From contig NZ_JAAOYM010000001.1 in NCBI RefSeq assembly GCF_011761185.1, positions 806,001 to 870,000 of the forward strand: a stretch of 64,000 nucleotides of DNA, given 5' to 3'. Both the position numbers and the translations under genes were made by a program. Below the pieces are notes generated by a model. The model saw nothing but the letters and a program-made list of their open reading frames with translations, was not told the DNA's origin and did not search any database. Source of the stretch: Saccharomonospora amisosensis (GTDB taxonomy: Bacteria; Actinomycetota; Actinomycetes; Mycobacteriales; Pseudonocardiaceae). Positions 8,094-17,891 of the stretch are shown one piece after another. Every line of letters begins with the position of its first letter. Position 1 is the first letter of the stretch.

Positions 8094-10946
8094 TCACGCG
8101 TCCTGCTCGTCGATATGGAAGTCGGTCAGCCCGAGTTGCCGCAATGCCTCCTTCACGACCAGGTCAAGGGTCTGGCGCGGTATTCCTTGTGGCCCACCTG
8201 CCGCTGTGATGTGAAGATCCACAGACACCTCAGCCGCGCTTACCAGCGGAAGCACAGCCGACTTGACGACTTCCCGCATGCTCTCACCTGGAACCCCACG
8301 CACGGAGACCGTCACGGCACGGACATGATCGCTACGGTCGCGATCGCGACCGCCGCCATCGTCAGTTCGTCCTCCGGAGCCGGTAGGACGTGCGTATGGC
8401 GGTGGCGTCGATCCGCCCCGCACGACTGGCCCTGGAGCGCCGCTTGGCTCGCTCCGAGTCTCGTCGTCGCGTCCGCTTTCGGGTTGACGCCCAGCGAGCA
8501 GAGCTTGAGCAGCACTGGCACGCACGAGCCAAGTCCCGGGCTGGAAGACGATCTCGTCGGATGTTACGGCCTCCCGGAACCGGATCAGTGCATCGTCAGC
8601 ATCCCAGGATGTACCGCTTGACAGTGCGAACTGACCGGACTCTGCACCGGCAGCCAGAGCGCGACTGAGCACTTTCTCGGACGCTAGCTTCGGAAGGCGC
8701 GGATACTGCGAAAAGTAAGAAAGCAGTCGGTCGAGTTCCACGGCGTCCTGTTCAGTAGGGAGAACAGCGAACCGCTGTGACAGGAGTGCTGCTGGCGCGA
8801 GCTGGTCGGTGATGAGTCGATCAGCGTCCTTGAGGTGCGCCGCGACCCGTTCGGTGATCGTGCTTCCCATTCGAGCTGGACCGAGGTCACTGCGGTCAAC
8901 CTTGACTCCCTCGCCATTCGCATCGCGCAGCGCCAACAGGTGCCTGTATGCCATCACGATCTGCTGGGGAAGGCGTTCCTCCGAGTCAGAGGCGCGCTTA
9001 CGCAGCCGCTCCTTTTGCTCGGCATTGAATCGACCGAGCCGGTGGCGGTCTTCGAGCAAGTCCTGCATGGCTACGAGGGTCCGAGCCGTCGAACGGGCTG
9101 CACTCATGAGATGTGCGTCGGCAGCAACCAGAACGACCGCGTTGAGGTTGGCGCGCCAGCCGGCGCCCTTTGTCTTGAGAATCTGCGAAGCTGTATCGAG
9201 TGCCTCACTGTCGGTGTCACCGCCGAGGCGTAGCTCCGGGTCGAGTATGCCGAGGGTCAGACGGCCGTCGTCGGGCAGAGCCGATGGTTCGGCAACGTTG
9301 TGGATGACGCGGAATCCGTGGCCGCTGGGCGATGCTTTGCGGATGGCGTCGTTGATGCGCTGGTCGACGTCGTACCCGTGGACGGCAGCTTCACGTTCAA
9401 CGATGACCTTGTTCAGGTTGGGCTCTGTTGTAAACCGGTAGCGCCCACCCTCCAAGCGCATGTACCAGAGCGCCCCTTCGAGGGCGTCGCGAACGTCATC
9501 GAGCACGCCGCGCGATACTCCAGGCCGGGTCACGCCGATCATCATCTGCGCTGCTGATGCGCCGACAACCCTGTCGGCACTGAAGGAGTTGGCGAAGGCG
9601 GTAGTGGCCAAGGCCGTGGCCAGATGCATCTGTCCAGCTTGGCCACCGCGGCGCTTGTCCTCCTGCGGAGCCTTCGAATCAGGACGGATGATGTCGGCGT
9701 TTAACGCCGATTTGTAGCTCTCACCTGCGAACTTGAGTACCTCGCCCCGTACAGCATCGTCGTACAGGGGCAGGTCACCGAGGTGGATCAGTGGCGCGTC
9801 GTGGTCGGCACGTGAAAGGGCCTTGACCGTGTGGGCAAGGATGCGCAACGCACCCCGGGTGCGCTGGAACCCCGACAGAGATCCCCACCGGTGGGTACAC
9901 AGGTCCACAAGCTCCGGGTGGAACGGGTAGGCACGGGCGATACGGTCGCGATAGTGGCGCTCCCGAAACGTTGACGGCAAGACGTCGCCAAGACTGTCGT
10001 AATGATCGCCATACGCGTCAGCTACAGCCCGCCGATGCTCGTCACTTCCAGTAGTTGCGAACAAGCGACGCTGGAGGATCGGGAAAATGTCGTCGCCCTC
10101 GACAGGTGTGACGATGTTCTCGCTGCGGCCTACGACCCGGCTCAGTCGCTCGTACATCTCCGTACCGCTGACGTCCGCGTAATCCTCCATGCGGCTGGAC
10201 GTCAACGTCGCGAGCACGGCCACACCGGGTACTTGCGCTGCTGCTTGGGTCAAGTTCTTGATGACCGTCAGCGTTGTCCCAGCGAGGGAACCTTCATGCG
10301 TTTCGATCGAAAGTGCGTTGTTGAGGTAGACCAACATCTCGTCGAGGAGCACCAGACATGGGGCGTAGGCGCTGAGGAGCTCGGCGAGTTCATGCGTGGA
10401 AGCCCCAGCTCGTGCCCGATCCGACTCAGCGATCCGGTCATACGCTGCTGGACCGCCAAGCCGCCAGGCAAGATGTCCGACGAGGGTGTGTAGCCGGTGG
10501 TCGTTGTCCACCTGCTCGGGCGTCGCCGGCAGATCGCTGCCGTCGAGCACCGCCACCGTCGCTTTCGGTATGGCCTGGCCGCCAAGCTGTTCCGAGAGCC
10601 CCTTCGCCAGTGCCGTCCCAGCCACCTCGTCGGGCTGTCGGAACAAGTGGTAGGCAGCCAACAGAGTGTGCGTCTTACCGCCACCGAAATCGGTCTGAAG
10701 CCGATGCACGCTGGGCGCGGACTCGTCACCTGACAGCCGTCGGGACAGTCGCGTGAGCACGTCGGTCAGACTTGCGGTGAGGTACGTCTTCTCGCAGAAC
10801 TGCACAGGGTTGACGTAGTCGGCCGGCCCACGTCCGCGTGCCACCGAACCTAGGTCGGCAGCGAACAACCCCTCGTCGAATGAGCCATCGGCGATGTCGG
10901 CATGCGGCTGGGCGATCTTTGTCCACGTCGTCAGTTCGGTGCTCAC
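8094..10946 (-). CDS. DUF499 ATP-binding protein of a three-gene DNA-defence operon
   Basis: A 950-residue protein. Walker A (DFGGGKTHT, residues 86-94) and a Walker B-like segment CLVLLDEMLVYLN (about 197-209) define a P-loop ATPase. The region between, with YHLFRQPDE and TLVGHLAWRLGG, is typical of DUF499. The C-terminal quarter has a low-complexity linker rich in Gly, Asp and Arg, then a small alpha/beta domain. DUF499 proteins occur next to DUF1156 methylases and large helicases in archaeal and bacterial defence loci. It is the last gene of the minus-strand operon, 23 bases after the methylase gene. A motor or regulatory role in sensing foreign DNA is inferred. Confidence 0.85.
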   Translation of the reverse strand: MSTELTTWTKIAQPHADIADGSFDEGLFAADLGSVARGRGPADYVNPVQFCEKTYLTASLTDVLTRLSRRLSGDESAPSVHRLQTDFGGGKTHTLLAAYHLFRQPDEVAGTALAKGLSEQLGGQAIPKATVAVLDGSDLPATPEQVDNDHRLHTLVGHLAWRLGGPAAYDRIAESDRARAGASTHELAELLSAYAPCLVLLDEMLVYLNNALSIETHEGSLAGTTLTVIKNLTQAAAQVPGVAVLATLTSSRMEDYADVSGTEMYERLSRVVGRSENIVTPVEGDDIFPILQRRLFATTGSDEHRRAVADAYGDHYDSLGDVLPSTFRERHYRDRIARAYPFHPELVDLCTHRWGSLSGFQRTRGALRILAHTVKALSRADHDAPLIHLGDLPLYDDAVRGEVLKFAGESYKSALNADIIRPDSKAPQEDKRRGGQAGQMHLATALATTAFANSFSADRVVGASAAQMMIGVTRPGVSRGVLDDVRDALEGALWYMRLEGGRYRFTTEPNLNKVIVEREAAVHGYDVDQRINDAIRKASPSGHGFRVIHNVAEPSALPDDGRLTLGILDPELRLGGDTDSEALDTASQILKTKGAGWRANLNAVVLVAADAHLMSAARSTARTLVAMQDLLEDRHRLGRFNAEQKERLRKRASDSEERLPQQIVMAYRHLLALRDANGEGVKVDRSDLGPARMGSTITERVAAHLKDADRLITDQLAPAALLSQRFAVLPTEQDAVELDRLLSYFSQYPRLPKLASEKVLSRALAAGAESGQFALSSGTSWDADDALIRFREAVTSDEIVFQPGTWLVRASAAQALLAGRQPESGRDDETRSEPSGAPGPVVRGGSTPPPYARPTGSGGRTDDGGGRDRDRSDHVRAVTVSVRGVPGESMREVVKSAVLPLVSAAEVSVDLHITAAGGPQGIPRQTLDLVVKEALRQLGLTDFHIDEQDA

Positions 10947-10969
10947 AGGTCCTTCCCCGCTTCTTTCCT

Positions 10970-13660
10970 TTAGTCGAACAAGCTCAGACGATCGCCCGGC
11001 AAGTCAAAGAGCCGCCCCGACGAAAAATCGATGGTCGAGTCCGTCGCTGCATTGGCCAGTGCCTCCTGATTGCCCGCCAAGCCCAACAGCATCGTTCGCT
11101 CCGCGTTCTTCTCCGGAAGCACCTGAGCAAGTGCGTTCGCAGTCGCCCAGAACGCAGGTTCATCGCTGTATCCAGCACGAGCCAGTAGCGTGGCGAGCTC
11201 GTTACGTCGACCGTCTTCCCACAAGCGCGCCGCGGCATGAAGCACGCCGACCGCGGTGTCCGGCATCTCATCGCCTCGCCTCGGCGCCCTGCGATCTTGC
11301 GGACCCAGTAGCCGAAAGGACGAACCGTTCTTCGTGACGAGCCCAACGCGCTCCAGCGCAGATAGATCCACGTCGAATGCGCGCTCCAGCATGTACGCCT
11401 CGTCGGCAGGCAGGTCCTCGACGCCATAGCCCCACCGCCAACTCAGGTAGAACAAGGTCTCGTTGTCGAGTGAGGTGAGGCGCTCGCCCCCGACGAGGCT
11501 GCGCATGGCATGGTGGGCGACGGTTTGACGCGCAAGGACCATCAACTCATCGACGCCGACCTCTTCGCCAGACAGTCGTAGCACTCGTCGGTAGCGGCCA
11601 AATACCTCAAACGCCGGTCCCACAGCGGAGACGAAGTAGTCGGCACCATGCAGGCCAAGTCCCTCGAATGTGCCCAATCGTTCGGCAATCCGCTCGCGCA
11701 ACTCTGGGACAACGTCATCATAGAACCCGTCCGCTTCCAGATCGGAAGGGCGACAAATGAGTACTACGGACGAGTTGAGCACAGCGCTGATCTGGGCCGT
11801 AGAGCGATTGCTCATCTCCGATCGCATCGGCCAAGACGTGGTCACTAGCAGTCGGGCTGCGCGCAGAGCATTGAGGAGCCGTTCCCACGCAGATGGCTCG
11901 GTGTGGGCGAAGACCAATGCGACGTGCCCATCGTCACGTACCACGCGCCGCATCTCTTCCAATGCACGCTGGAGACGACGCTCATACTCGTCGTCCGTGA
12001 TGTACTCAGGTGACTTTTTGTCTGCCCGAGTTTGGATGATCTCTCCCGCCTTCGGGGTGAGTGGGGTTGCGAACAGGTCCGGGTAGAGATGGCCAATGCT
12101 TCGCTTGAGCCAGACGTAAAAGAGATCAGAAAGGTCGCCGTACTGGAATGCATCGTAGTATGGTGGGTCAACGATTACTGCATCGAAATAATTGGTTTCC
12201 CAAGGCAGGCTCTGAGCATCCGCGCGAACAACGCTGGCGTTTTCTGCTGCTGCACTGAAACAGTGCCAAATAGCCTGCTCAATCCAGCGAACAGCACCAT
12301 CCCAGTTGCCAGATACCTCGGCCAGTGGATTGATCTCTGTGAAATTCCACGCCATACGGATGGCTTGCTGTGGATATGTGTCCCGAACCTTCTCGCCTGT
12401 GACGTGCCACCCGCAAAACGAAGAGTTGTAGACAACAACGCGATCAACCGCGAGTCCAAGGTACGTCGTGAGTACCTTAGCCTGTTCGGGATTCATCCCA
12501 GCACTGAGCATTTCGTGGTGTGCGGCCCTGACTGCCGCACAAAACGTTGCGAGAACATAGAGTTGTCGGTTGTTGAACAGGCCAGCCCAGCTGTCGACTC
12601 CATAAACGAGATTTCGCAGAATGCGGAATTGTGACTTGACCATTCTTTCGTCTGGAATAGCGCTGGTGCCGTCAGGTGTCTCCTCAAGGTGATCCAGAAG
12701 ACCCTCGGGGAGTTCTTCACCTGCCTTAAGCTCGGCGTCGCTCGGCTCACGGTAGACGCGCTCCCGGCCGTGGGTGTCGAGGACTCCGTAGAGACGCTTA
12801 CCAAAGCCGTGCTGCTTCGCATAGATCCGCACATCTTTGGCGGGTACGACGCTGGAGCAGCGCGGGCAAGTGATGGAGCTCGACTTGACGGTGCCCTCGG
12901 ATGGGTCCGCTTCGGTCGTCGGATTTCCATTGTGAATGGCAACATCCAAATGGCCATTGACTGGCCGGAGCTCTACCCAACACTTGCGGCGATTGCTGTT
13001 AGCCAGCCATCGGTCGCGCATCAGGGGAATTTCGATCCCGCAAGCGGGGTTCTGACATGGCATCGTGCGAGCCCAGAAGTATACGGCAGCCCGGCCGCCG
13101 CGGGGTCCTTCCGGGAAAACAGTATCGAGGTCGTTTGAGACGCGTTCCCGTACCCAACCAGCCCATTCGCGGAAGTCCTCGGCGAGGCTGCTCTGCCCGT
13201 CACGATCGAAGCGGCTGTAGCTTTGGGGATACTCAAGTATGCACCGTTGCAGAAGGTGAGCGACGGGGTTGATATCACTCGCAGTAACATCAGCGCCGAG
13301 CCGAAGTGCTTCCAAAGGGATTGCTGCACCGCCAGCGAAGCAGTCGAGTACGCGAGGTTTACGGTCCGGCCACGCCTTGGCAATTCGTTCGCGCAGGTGG
13401 CGCACTCCGGCACCGTTGCTCTGCTCGAAAGGCGCGGCCAGCGCGATGTCCTTCAGTATCTCGTCACGAGCGGCGTCGTCACCCGGGTCGGGCAGGAGTG
13501 TGCCGGCGACGACGGCGCGGCTCATAGCAAGGGGACGGCGTGCCCACCACAGGTGCATGGTGGAAATATGGCCGTGGCGCAGGCTCTTCTCGCGTCCGGA
13601 TTGCTCGTTGACCTGGGCGAGTGGCAGGCCGTGTTCGATGAGGCGACGTTCGTTGATCAT
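10970..13660 (-). CDS. DUF1156 adenine-specific DNA methylase
   Basis: An 896-residue protein. The N-terminal 50 residues (LIEHGLPLAQVN, then LRHGHISTMHLWWARRPL) are the DUF1156 signature. VLDCFAGGAAIPLEALRLGA, near residue 100, is the S-adenosylmethionine loop, and DPPYYD at 498-503 is the catalytic motif of N6-adenine or N4-cytosine methylases. Two cysteine pairs (CQNPAC and CPRC, about residues 200-270) probably hold a zinc insert. The product should modify host DNA and mark it as self. The start overlaps the helicase stop by four bases, so the two are co-translated. Confidence 0.88.
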   Translation of the reverse strand: MINERRLIEHGLPLAQVNEQSGREKSLRHGHISTMHLWWARRPLAMSRAVVAGTLLPDPGDDAARDEILKDIALAAPFEQSNGAGVRHLRERIAKAWPDRKPRVLDCFAGGAAIPLEALRLGADVTASDINPVAHLLQRCILEYPQSYSRFDRDGQSSLAEDFREWAGWVRERVSNDLDTVFPEGPRGGRAAVYFWARTMPCQNPACGIEIPLMRDRWLANSNRRKCWVELRPVNGHLDVAIHNGNPTTEADPSEGTVKSSSITCPRCSSVVPAKDVRIYAKQHGFGKRLYGVLDTHGRERVYREPSDAELKAGEELPEGLLDHLEETPDGTSAIPDERMVKSQFRILRNLVYGVDSWAGLFNNRQLYVLATFCAAVRAAHHEMLSAGMNPEQAKVLTTYLGLAVDRVVVYNSSFCGWHVTGEKVRDTYPQQAIRMAWNFTEINPLAEVSGNWDGAVRWIEQAIWHCFSAAAENASVVRADAQSLPWETNYFDAVIVDPPYYDAFQYGDLSDLFYVWLKRSIGHLYPDLFATPLTPKAGEIIQTRADKKSPEYITDDEYERRLQRALEEMRRVVRDDGHVALVFAHTEPSAWERLLNALRAARLLVTTSWPMRSEMSNRSTAQISAVLNSSVVLICRPSDLEADGFYDDVVPELRERIAERLGTFEGLGLHGADYFVSAVGPAFEVFGRYRRVLRLSGEEVGVDELMVLARQTVAHHAMRSLVGGERLTSLDNETLFYLSWRWGYGVEDLPADEAYMLERAFDVDLSALERVGLVTKNGSSFRLLGPQDRRAPRRGDEMPDTAVGVLHAAARLWEDGRRNELATLLARAGYSDEPAFWATANALAQVLPEKNAERTMLLGLAGNQEALANAATDSTIDFSSGRLFDLPGDRLSLFD

Positions 13661-16600
13661 GCCGGGTTCTCCTCGGCGGCAGGGATGAAGTCGTCGGGAG
13701 CCACGGCGAACTTCACATCAAGGTTGGGTCGGAAGGCGCCGAGAAGTGCTTGTGCAGGGTTGTGGATGCGGTAGAGGCGCGGGTCAGCAGAGGCGCAGTC
13801 CAGGACCGCGTAGAGCCAGTAGTCGTCGCCGATCTCTTGGGCTTTGGCGAACTCGCTCCAGCTGAGTGCCACAGCGCCGTATCCCGCTCGCCCTTTGACT
13901 TCAATGCAGCGTCGCTCGTCCTTGGTGGTGGAAAGGAGGTCGAAGCCGATGTTGTCCTTCTCGTAGCTTTCGACCTTGGCTCCTCGACCTTCTTCGTAGT
14001 GCCACGCAACGTTGATCGCGATCTGCTCGATTTCCTCGGTTTCAGTCGCGCCGTCGTGGTAGTCGCTGGCCTCGACGGGCAGCGGCAGCACAAGTGCGCG
14101 CCCGATCAATCGGACGGGGCCGCGGCGAACATCGCGGTTCCGGCCGATCTCGGCGATCCGGTTGTTGCGGCGCTGGAGGTGCTGTTCCTTGTCCAGTTGG
14201 GCTTGCCGGAGGCGGCCTTCGGCGCCCTTGACTCCCTGTTCGACCTCGTCTTCGAGGTCCATCAGGGTGCGTTCGATGTCGGCGATGACTGAGCGGGCAC
14301 TGGCCTCGACGAACCGTTGCTGGATGTCGGCTGCGTGCTGCCGTTCGGCGCGTACCCGCTGGTAGTCGTCCTCGAAGAGGTGTTCACGGCACCAGCGTTC
14401 GAGGTCATCTGCGGTGCCACTGTCGACGGCAGGTGGTTCCTCGGGGGCCGGCTGGTTGTCGTCCGGCACGACCAGGTCGAAGAGACTCGTGTGCGGAGCC
14501 TGTTCCATATGGCCGTCAGCGGTGACTCGGACGGCGTCGAAGCGGCGGTGTGCAATGTTGTTGTCGGAGTCGACCACGTCCCCGGTTACGAAGCACAGAA
14601 CGTGCGGCTTGACCGTGTCCGGGTCGAACACGATCGCTCCACGTTCAAGATCGGAAGCGGTGTCGTGCAGCACTGCCTCCACAGCCGCGTCGAACAAGGG
14701 GTGCCCTGGCCCGCATAGTTCGGGTGGTGGTCCTCCTCCCGTTTCGTCACGGGAGGGCCGCTCGGCAACTTGCCGGTCAAATGTCAACTTCTTGTATGTC
14801 GGGAAGACTTGGCGGGTCGCACCTGCGGCTCGACTGGCAGCCACGAGCCGGTTCGGTGTGCTGATGTTGACCGTGTCGTCGAGTCGTTCCTCGACCTTGC
14901 CATCGAGCCACGTGACGGCATCGGCGAGGAAGCGCTGGAAATAGCCGGGCGGCAGTCGGCGCTCCTGTGCGCGTTGGTACTGCTCTCGTTCGCTTCGCCA
15001 GTCGACGTGCTGCTTGGCGAGGGCTTCCTGCATGAGATCCCGAGCGCGCTGGCGCACCTGCGGGTCCACGACATCGCCGCCGAGACGGTCGACGACGTCT
15101 TCCGCGGACATGTCACCCGAGATCAGAAACTCCATCAGCTCCTGGAGGCGGTATCCCGCGAAAGTGTCGCCGATGACATCAAACACGCCGTCGCCGAGCT
15201 CATGACGCATGGCGTTGATCTTGCGCAGCAGAGTAGCGAGGACCCGTCCTTCCCGTGTGTTGACCGCGACCATGTTGAAGATGTGCACGTCGCGGGTTTG
15301 ACCGATCCGGTGAATGCGGCCCATGCGTTGTTCGAGCCGGTTGGGATTCCATGGGATGTCATAGTTGACCATCAGGTGGCAGAACTGGAGGTTGATGCCT
15401 TCCCCAGCCGCCTCCGTCGCCACCAGGATCTGGGCCTCTTCACGGAACCTGCGTTCCTGCTCGATCCGCTCGGCGAGCTTCATACCACCGTGGATCGTGG
15501 CTACGTCGAAGTCGGCCGAGAGCTTCTCGACGAGGTAGTCCAGGGTGTCGCGGTGCTCGGTAAAGATCACGAGCAGGCGGCTGCGGTCCTCCCACAGTCC
15601 CTCATCACGAACGACGTCGAGTAGCTCGTTGAGCTTCTTTTCTTGACCGGCAGTCTCCGCCGCTTCGGCTTGGTCGAGCAGCGGGAGTAGCGCCTCACGC
15701 TCCTGCCTCAGCTCTTCCACCGTGGCGGGCAGCGCCTCGTCGAGGGCCGCCTGTTCGAGCTGCCAGAGCGCTTCATCGTCGAGGTCGGCAAGCGTCTCGG
15801 GATCGCTCACGAGCTGCTGGCGGAAGTCCTTCCGGTTGCGCAGGTACGCAGCTGGATCGGCCAAGGCCCGGTCGATTCGTTCGATGCGTCGGGAGATGGT
15901 GCGCTTGATGGCCCTGACGCTGGACGCGAGCCGACGTTGCATCGTCGTGAGCGCGAATCCGGCAGTGCGTTGGTCCGCCTCACCACGGATCTCGCGGAGC
16001 CTCGTCTGCACGAATTCGGTGACCGCCTGGTACAGCTCTTTTTCTGCGCCCTCGAGGTCGAACTCGACGGTGGCGGTATTCCGCTCTCGGAAGAGCGGCG
16101 CCCCGTCCATGTCCGTCATTTTCTCTTTCGAGACCTTGCGGTAGTAGCCATCGGGGGCCGGGAGGCTACGGGGACACCGGTCGCCGAACGCATCCCGGTC
16201 CAACAAGCGCAGCAGCCCCCAGAAGCTCTCTGTCTTGCCAGAGTGCGGCGTGGCCGTCATCAACAGGAGCCGCTCGGATGCCGCAGCTACCTGCTCGGCA
16301 GCCTTGTAGCGCAGGCTCCGCTGCTTGATCGTCCCCTTCGTGTCGGTCTGGAGCGTGAACCCGTGGGCTTCGTCGATGACGGCCAGATCCCATGGCCGCC
16401 GAGCTGCGACGAACTGCTCAAGTCGTTCGGGGTTCTTCAGGAAGTCACGTGAGACGATGACGCGGTTGAACCGGTCCCATGGGTTGCCGCGGATGGTGTT
16501 GTCGATCTGTTGAGCGCTGACCTGGTCGAACTCGAAGCCGAAGCGTTCTTCCAGCTCGCGAGCCCACTGCGGTAGAAGGTTGGCGGGAGCCACGATGAGG

Positions 16601-17058
16601 ACGCGGTCGGCGGACCGACGCAGCTCCAGCTCTTTCATGTAGAGGCCAGCCATGATGGTCTTGCCAGCGCCGGGGTCGTCCGCCAGCAAGAACCGCAGGC
16701 GAGGCTGGCGCAAGAACTCGCTGTAAACAGCCTCCAGCTGGTGTGGCAGCGGCTGGATGTTCGACACCGCGAGCGCCGCCATGTCGTGCGTGAAGGCAGT
16801 CTGGATGCGCTTCGCCTCGACACCGAGACGGAATGCGATTGGGTCAGAATCGAACCGTGCTCGATCACTCTCCGTGATGATCTCAAGCAGGGCAGCTTCT
16901 GCCTCCGACAGCGTGATCTCCCCAGGCCCTGCTTCGCCCCGATACACCAGGTGCCAGAACGCCCCTGGACGCACGTCAAGCAGCCGGACGACCTCGCCTG
17001 TATCGGGCAGTCGCACCCGTTGATCACGCACCAGGCGAGTGTCGCCCTCCGAGGTCAC
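13657..17058 (-). CDS. SNF2/DEAD-type helicase with C-terminal DUF3883 nuclease-like domain
   Basis: An 1133-residue protein starting GTG 17058 behind GAGGAGGG. Helicase motifs: LADDPGAGKT (about 125-134), VIDEAH (227-232), MTATPHSGK, and QRMGRIHRIGQ in the second RecA domain. After a coiled segment, the last 120 residues hold FDLLSTTKDERRCIEVKGRA. This is the DUF3883 fold, related to PD-(D/E)xK nucleases with the ExK at EVK. It should move along DNA and perhaps cleave unmodified DNA. It is the first gene of the operon with DUF1156 and DUF499. This composition resembles DISARM-like and haloarchaeal Pbe-like systems, though I cannot fix the exact class. Confidence 0.87.
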   Translation of the reverse strand: MTSEGDTRLVRDQRVRLPDTGEVVRLLDVRPGAFWHLVYRGEAGPGEITLSEAEAALLEIITESDRARFDSDPIAFRLGVEAKRIQTAFTHDMAALAVSNIQPLPHQLEAVYSEFLRQPRLRFLLADDPGAGKTIMAGLYMKELELRRSADRVLIVAPANLLPQWARELEERFGFEFDQVSAQQIDNTIRGNPWDRFNRVIVSRDFLKNPERLEQFVAARRPWDLAVIDEAHGFTLQTDTKGTIKQRSLRYKAAEQVAAASERLLLMTATPHSGKTESFWGLLRLLDRDAFGDRCPRSLPAPDGYYRKVSKEKMTDMDGAPLFRERNTATVEFDLEGAEKELYQAVTEFVQTRLREIRGEADQRTAGFALTTMQRRLASSVRAIKRTISRRIERIDRALADPAAYLRNRKDFRQQLVSDPETLADLDDEALWQLEQAALDEALPATVEELRQEREALLPLLDQAEAAETAGQEKKLNELLDVVRDEGLWEDRSRLLVIFTEHRDTLDYLVEKLSADFDVATIHGGMKLAERIEQERRFREEAQILVATEAAGEGINLQFCHLMVNYDIPWNPNRLEQRMGRIHRIGQTRDVHIFNMVAVNTREGRVLATLLRKINAMRHELGDGVFDVIGDTFAGYRLQELMEFLISGDMSAEDVVDRLGGDVVDPQVRQRARDLMQEALAKQHVDWRSEREQYQRAQERRLPPGYFQRFLADAVTWLDGKVEERLDDTVNISTPNRLVAASRAAGATRQVFPTYKKLTFDRQVAERPSRDETGGGPPPELCGPGHPLFDAAVEAVLHDTASDLERGAIVFDPDTVKPHVLCFVTGDVVDSDNNIAHRRFDAVRVTADGHMEQAPHTSLFDLVVPDDNQPAPEEPPAVDSGTADDLERWCREHLFEDDYQRVRAERQHAADIQQRFVEASARSVIADIERTLMDLEDEVEQGVKGAEGRLRQAQLDKEQHLQRRNNRIAEIGRNRDVRRGPVRLIGRALVLPLPVEASDYHDGATETEEIEQIAINVAWHYEEGRGAKVESYEKDNIGFDLLSTTKDERRCIEVKGRAGYGAVALSWSEFAKAQEIGDDYWLYAVLDCASADPRLYRIHNPAQALLGAFRPNLDVKFAVAPDDFIPAAEENPA

Positions 17059-17644
17059 AGGCCCTCCTCTTACCGTGATTGGAGACAGGAACTAGTGGGC
17101 ACCCTAGTCATCGAACGAGATGCCTTGGTCACTTTCGACGATGTGTTGGCCACTAGATCGCCGCCCGTGCCGAACATGGCCACGCCCTGGCGGTGCGCCA
17201 CGGGCCAGCTGAGTTCATCCTTGTCTCCATCTCCTCCTCACCTGACCCTGTTAGATCATCCCAGCGTGAAGTCGAAGTCCACTGCGTGACCCCCGTATGG
17301 TCGCAAGCTCGTTCGATCCGTTACCGCGGGCCTGCATCTCGACCAGTCGTACGTGCAGGCCATCACGGACCGTGATCGTCACCTAGGCCCGTTCGGTGGC
17401 TGCTACAACTGACTGCGGTAGACAGCCCGCGAGCGAGGCGCACGTTGAGCACGCGGGGACCAGTCCCACGAGCCAAGCTCCGCATGCCGGACCAGATACG
17501 CCGCTCACCGGACTGCCCGCCGGCGACCCTGGGTGCACACAGTAATGGGGCTTGTCACCCACTTGCACCTGCATGAGCGCGGAGCGTCACGCTAGGCTCA
17601 AGACGATCTTTCATGCTTGGCCGTGCCAGTACGGGAGGAACACC
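17059..17644. other. Divergent intergenic region between defence operon and biosynthetic cluster
   Basis: No convincing gene is visible in these 586 bases; short frames lack ribosome sites and codon bias. Promoters for both the minus-strand defence operon and the plus-strand cluster should lie here. A small imperfect inverted repeat (ACTAG...CTAGT) at 17091-17108, about 35 bases before the helicase start, could be an operator. No repeat long enough to be an attachment site was seen. Confidence 0.4.
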
Positions 17645-17827
17645 ATGACGGCTGCCGTTTCCCAATCGGCTACCACCGTTGAGGCCGACGAGTCGCTCTT
17701 CACTGTTGTGAGTGTTGCCAGCCGGCTCTCTTCCTTGGCGGACGTGATGGCCGAGATCGACAGCAAACGGGCAGCTGAGGTCATCCGGTTCCGGACGTGC
17801 TGCGCCGATCCACGAGCCAGCAAGTAA
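17645..17827 (+). CDS. Candidate precursor peptide of a ribosomally made, modified peptide
   Basis: A 60-residue peptide with GGGAGGAAC five bases before ATG 17645, a near-ideal ribosome site. The N-terminal part (MTAAVSQSATTVEADESLF) is acidic and leader-like. The middle is hydrophobic and Ser-rich, and the C-terminus is basic with a vicinal cysteine pair (RTCCADPRASK). It lies 64 bases before a PP-loop ATPase and two radical SAM/SPASM genes, enzyme types that often act on peptides. The leader/core boundary is unknown, but Cys-Cys and the Ser-rich segment are possible modification sites. It may instead be a small accessory protein. I recognise no family match. Confidence 0.55.
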   Translation: MTAAVSQSATTVEADESLFTVVSVASRLSSLADVMAEIDSKRAAEVIRFRTCCADPRASK

Positions 17828-17891
17828 ACCTGGAGGGGTCAGCCCGCGACAGCCCTTCCCACCTAGCAAACCACGTGGGAGCCAGAGCCAG

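Noticed and set aside
10894-11337. Plus-strand open frame over the DUF499/DUF1156 junction
   Set aside because: It is the reverse side of two well-supported minus-strand genes. It has no ribosome site and an odd amino-acid mix (many Arg, Ser, Pro).
17383-17574. 63-codon minus-strand frame upstream of the cluster
   Set aside because: It has many Cys and Gly but no ribosome site or conserved motif, and it lies in a region better explained as divergent promoter DNA.
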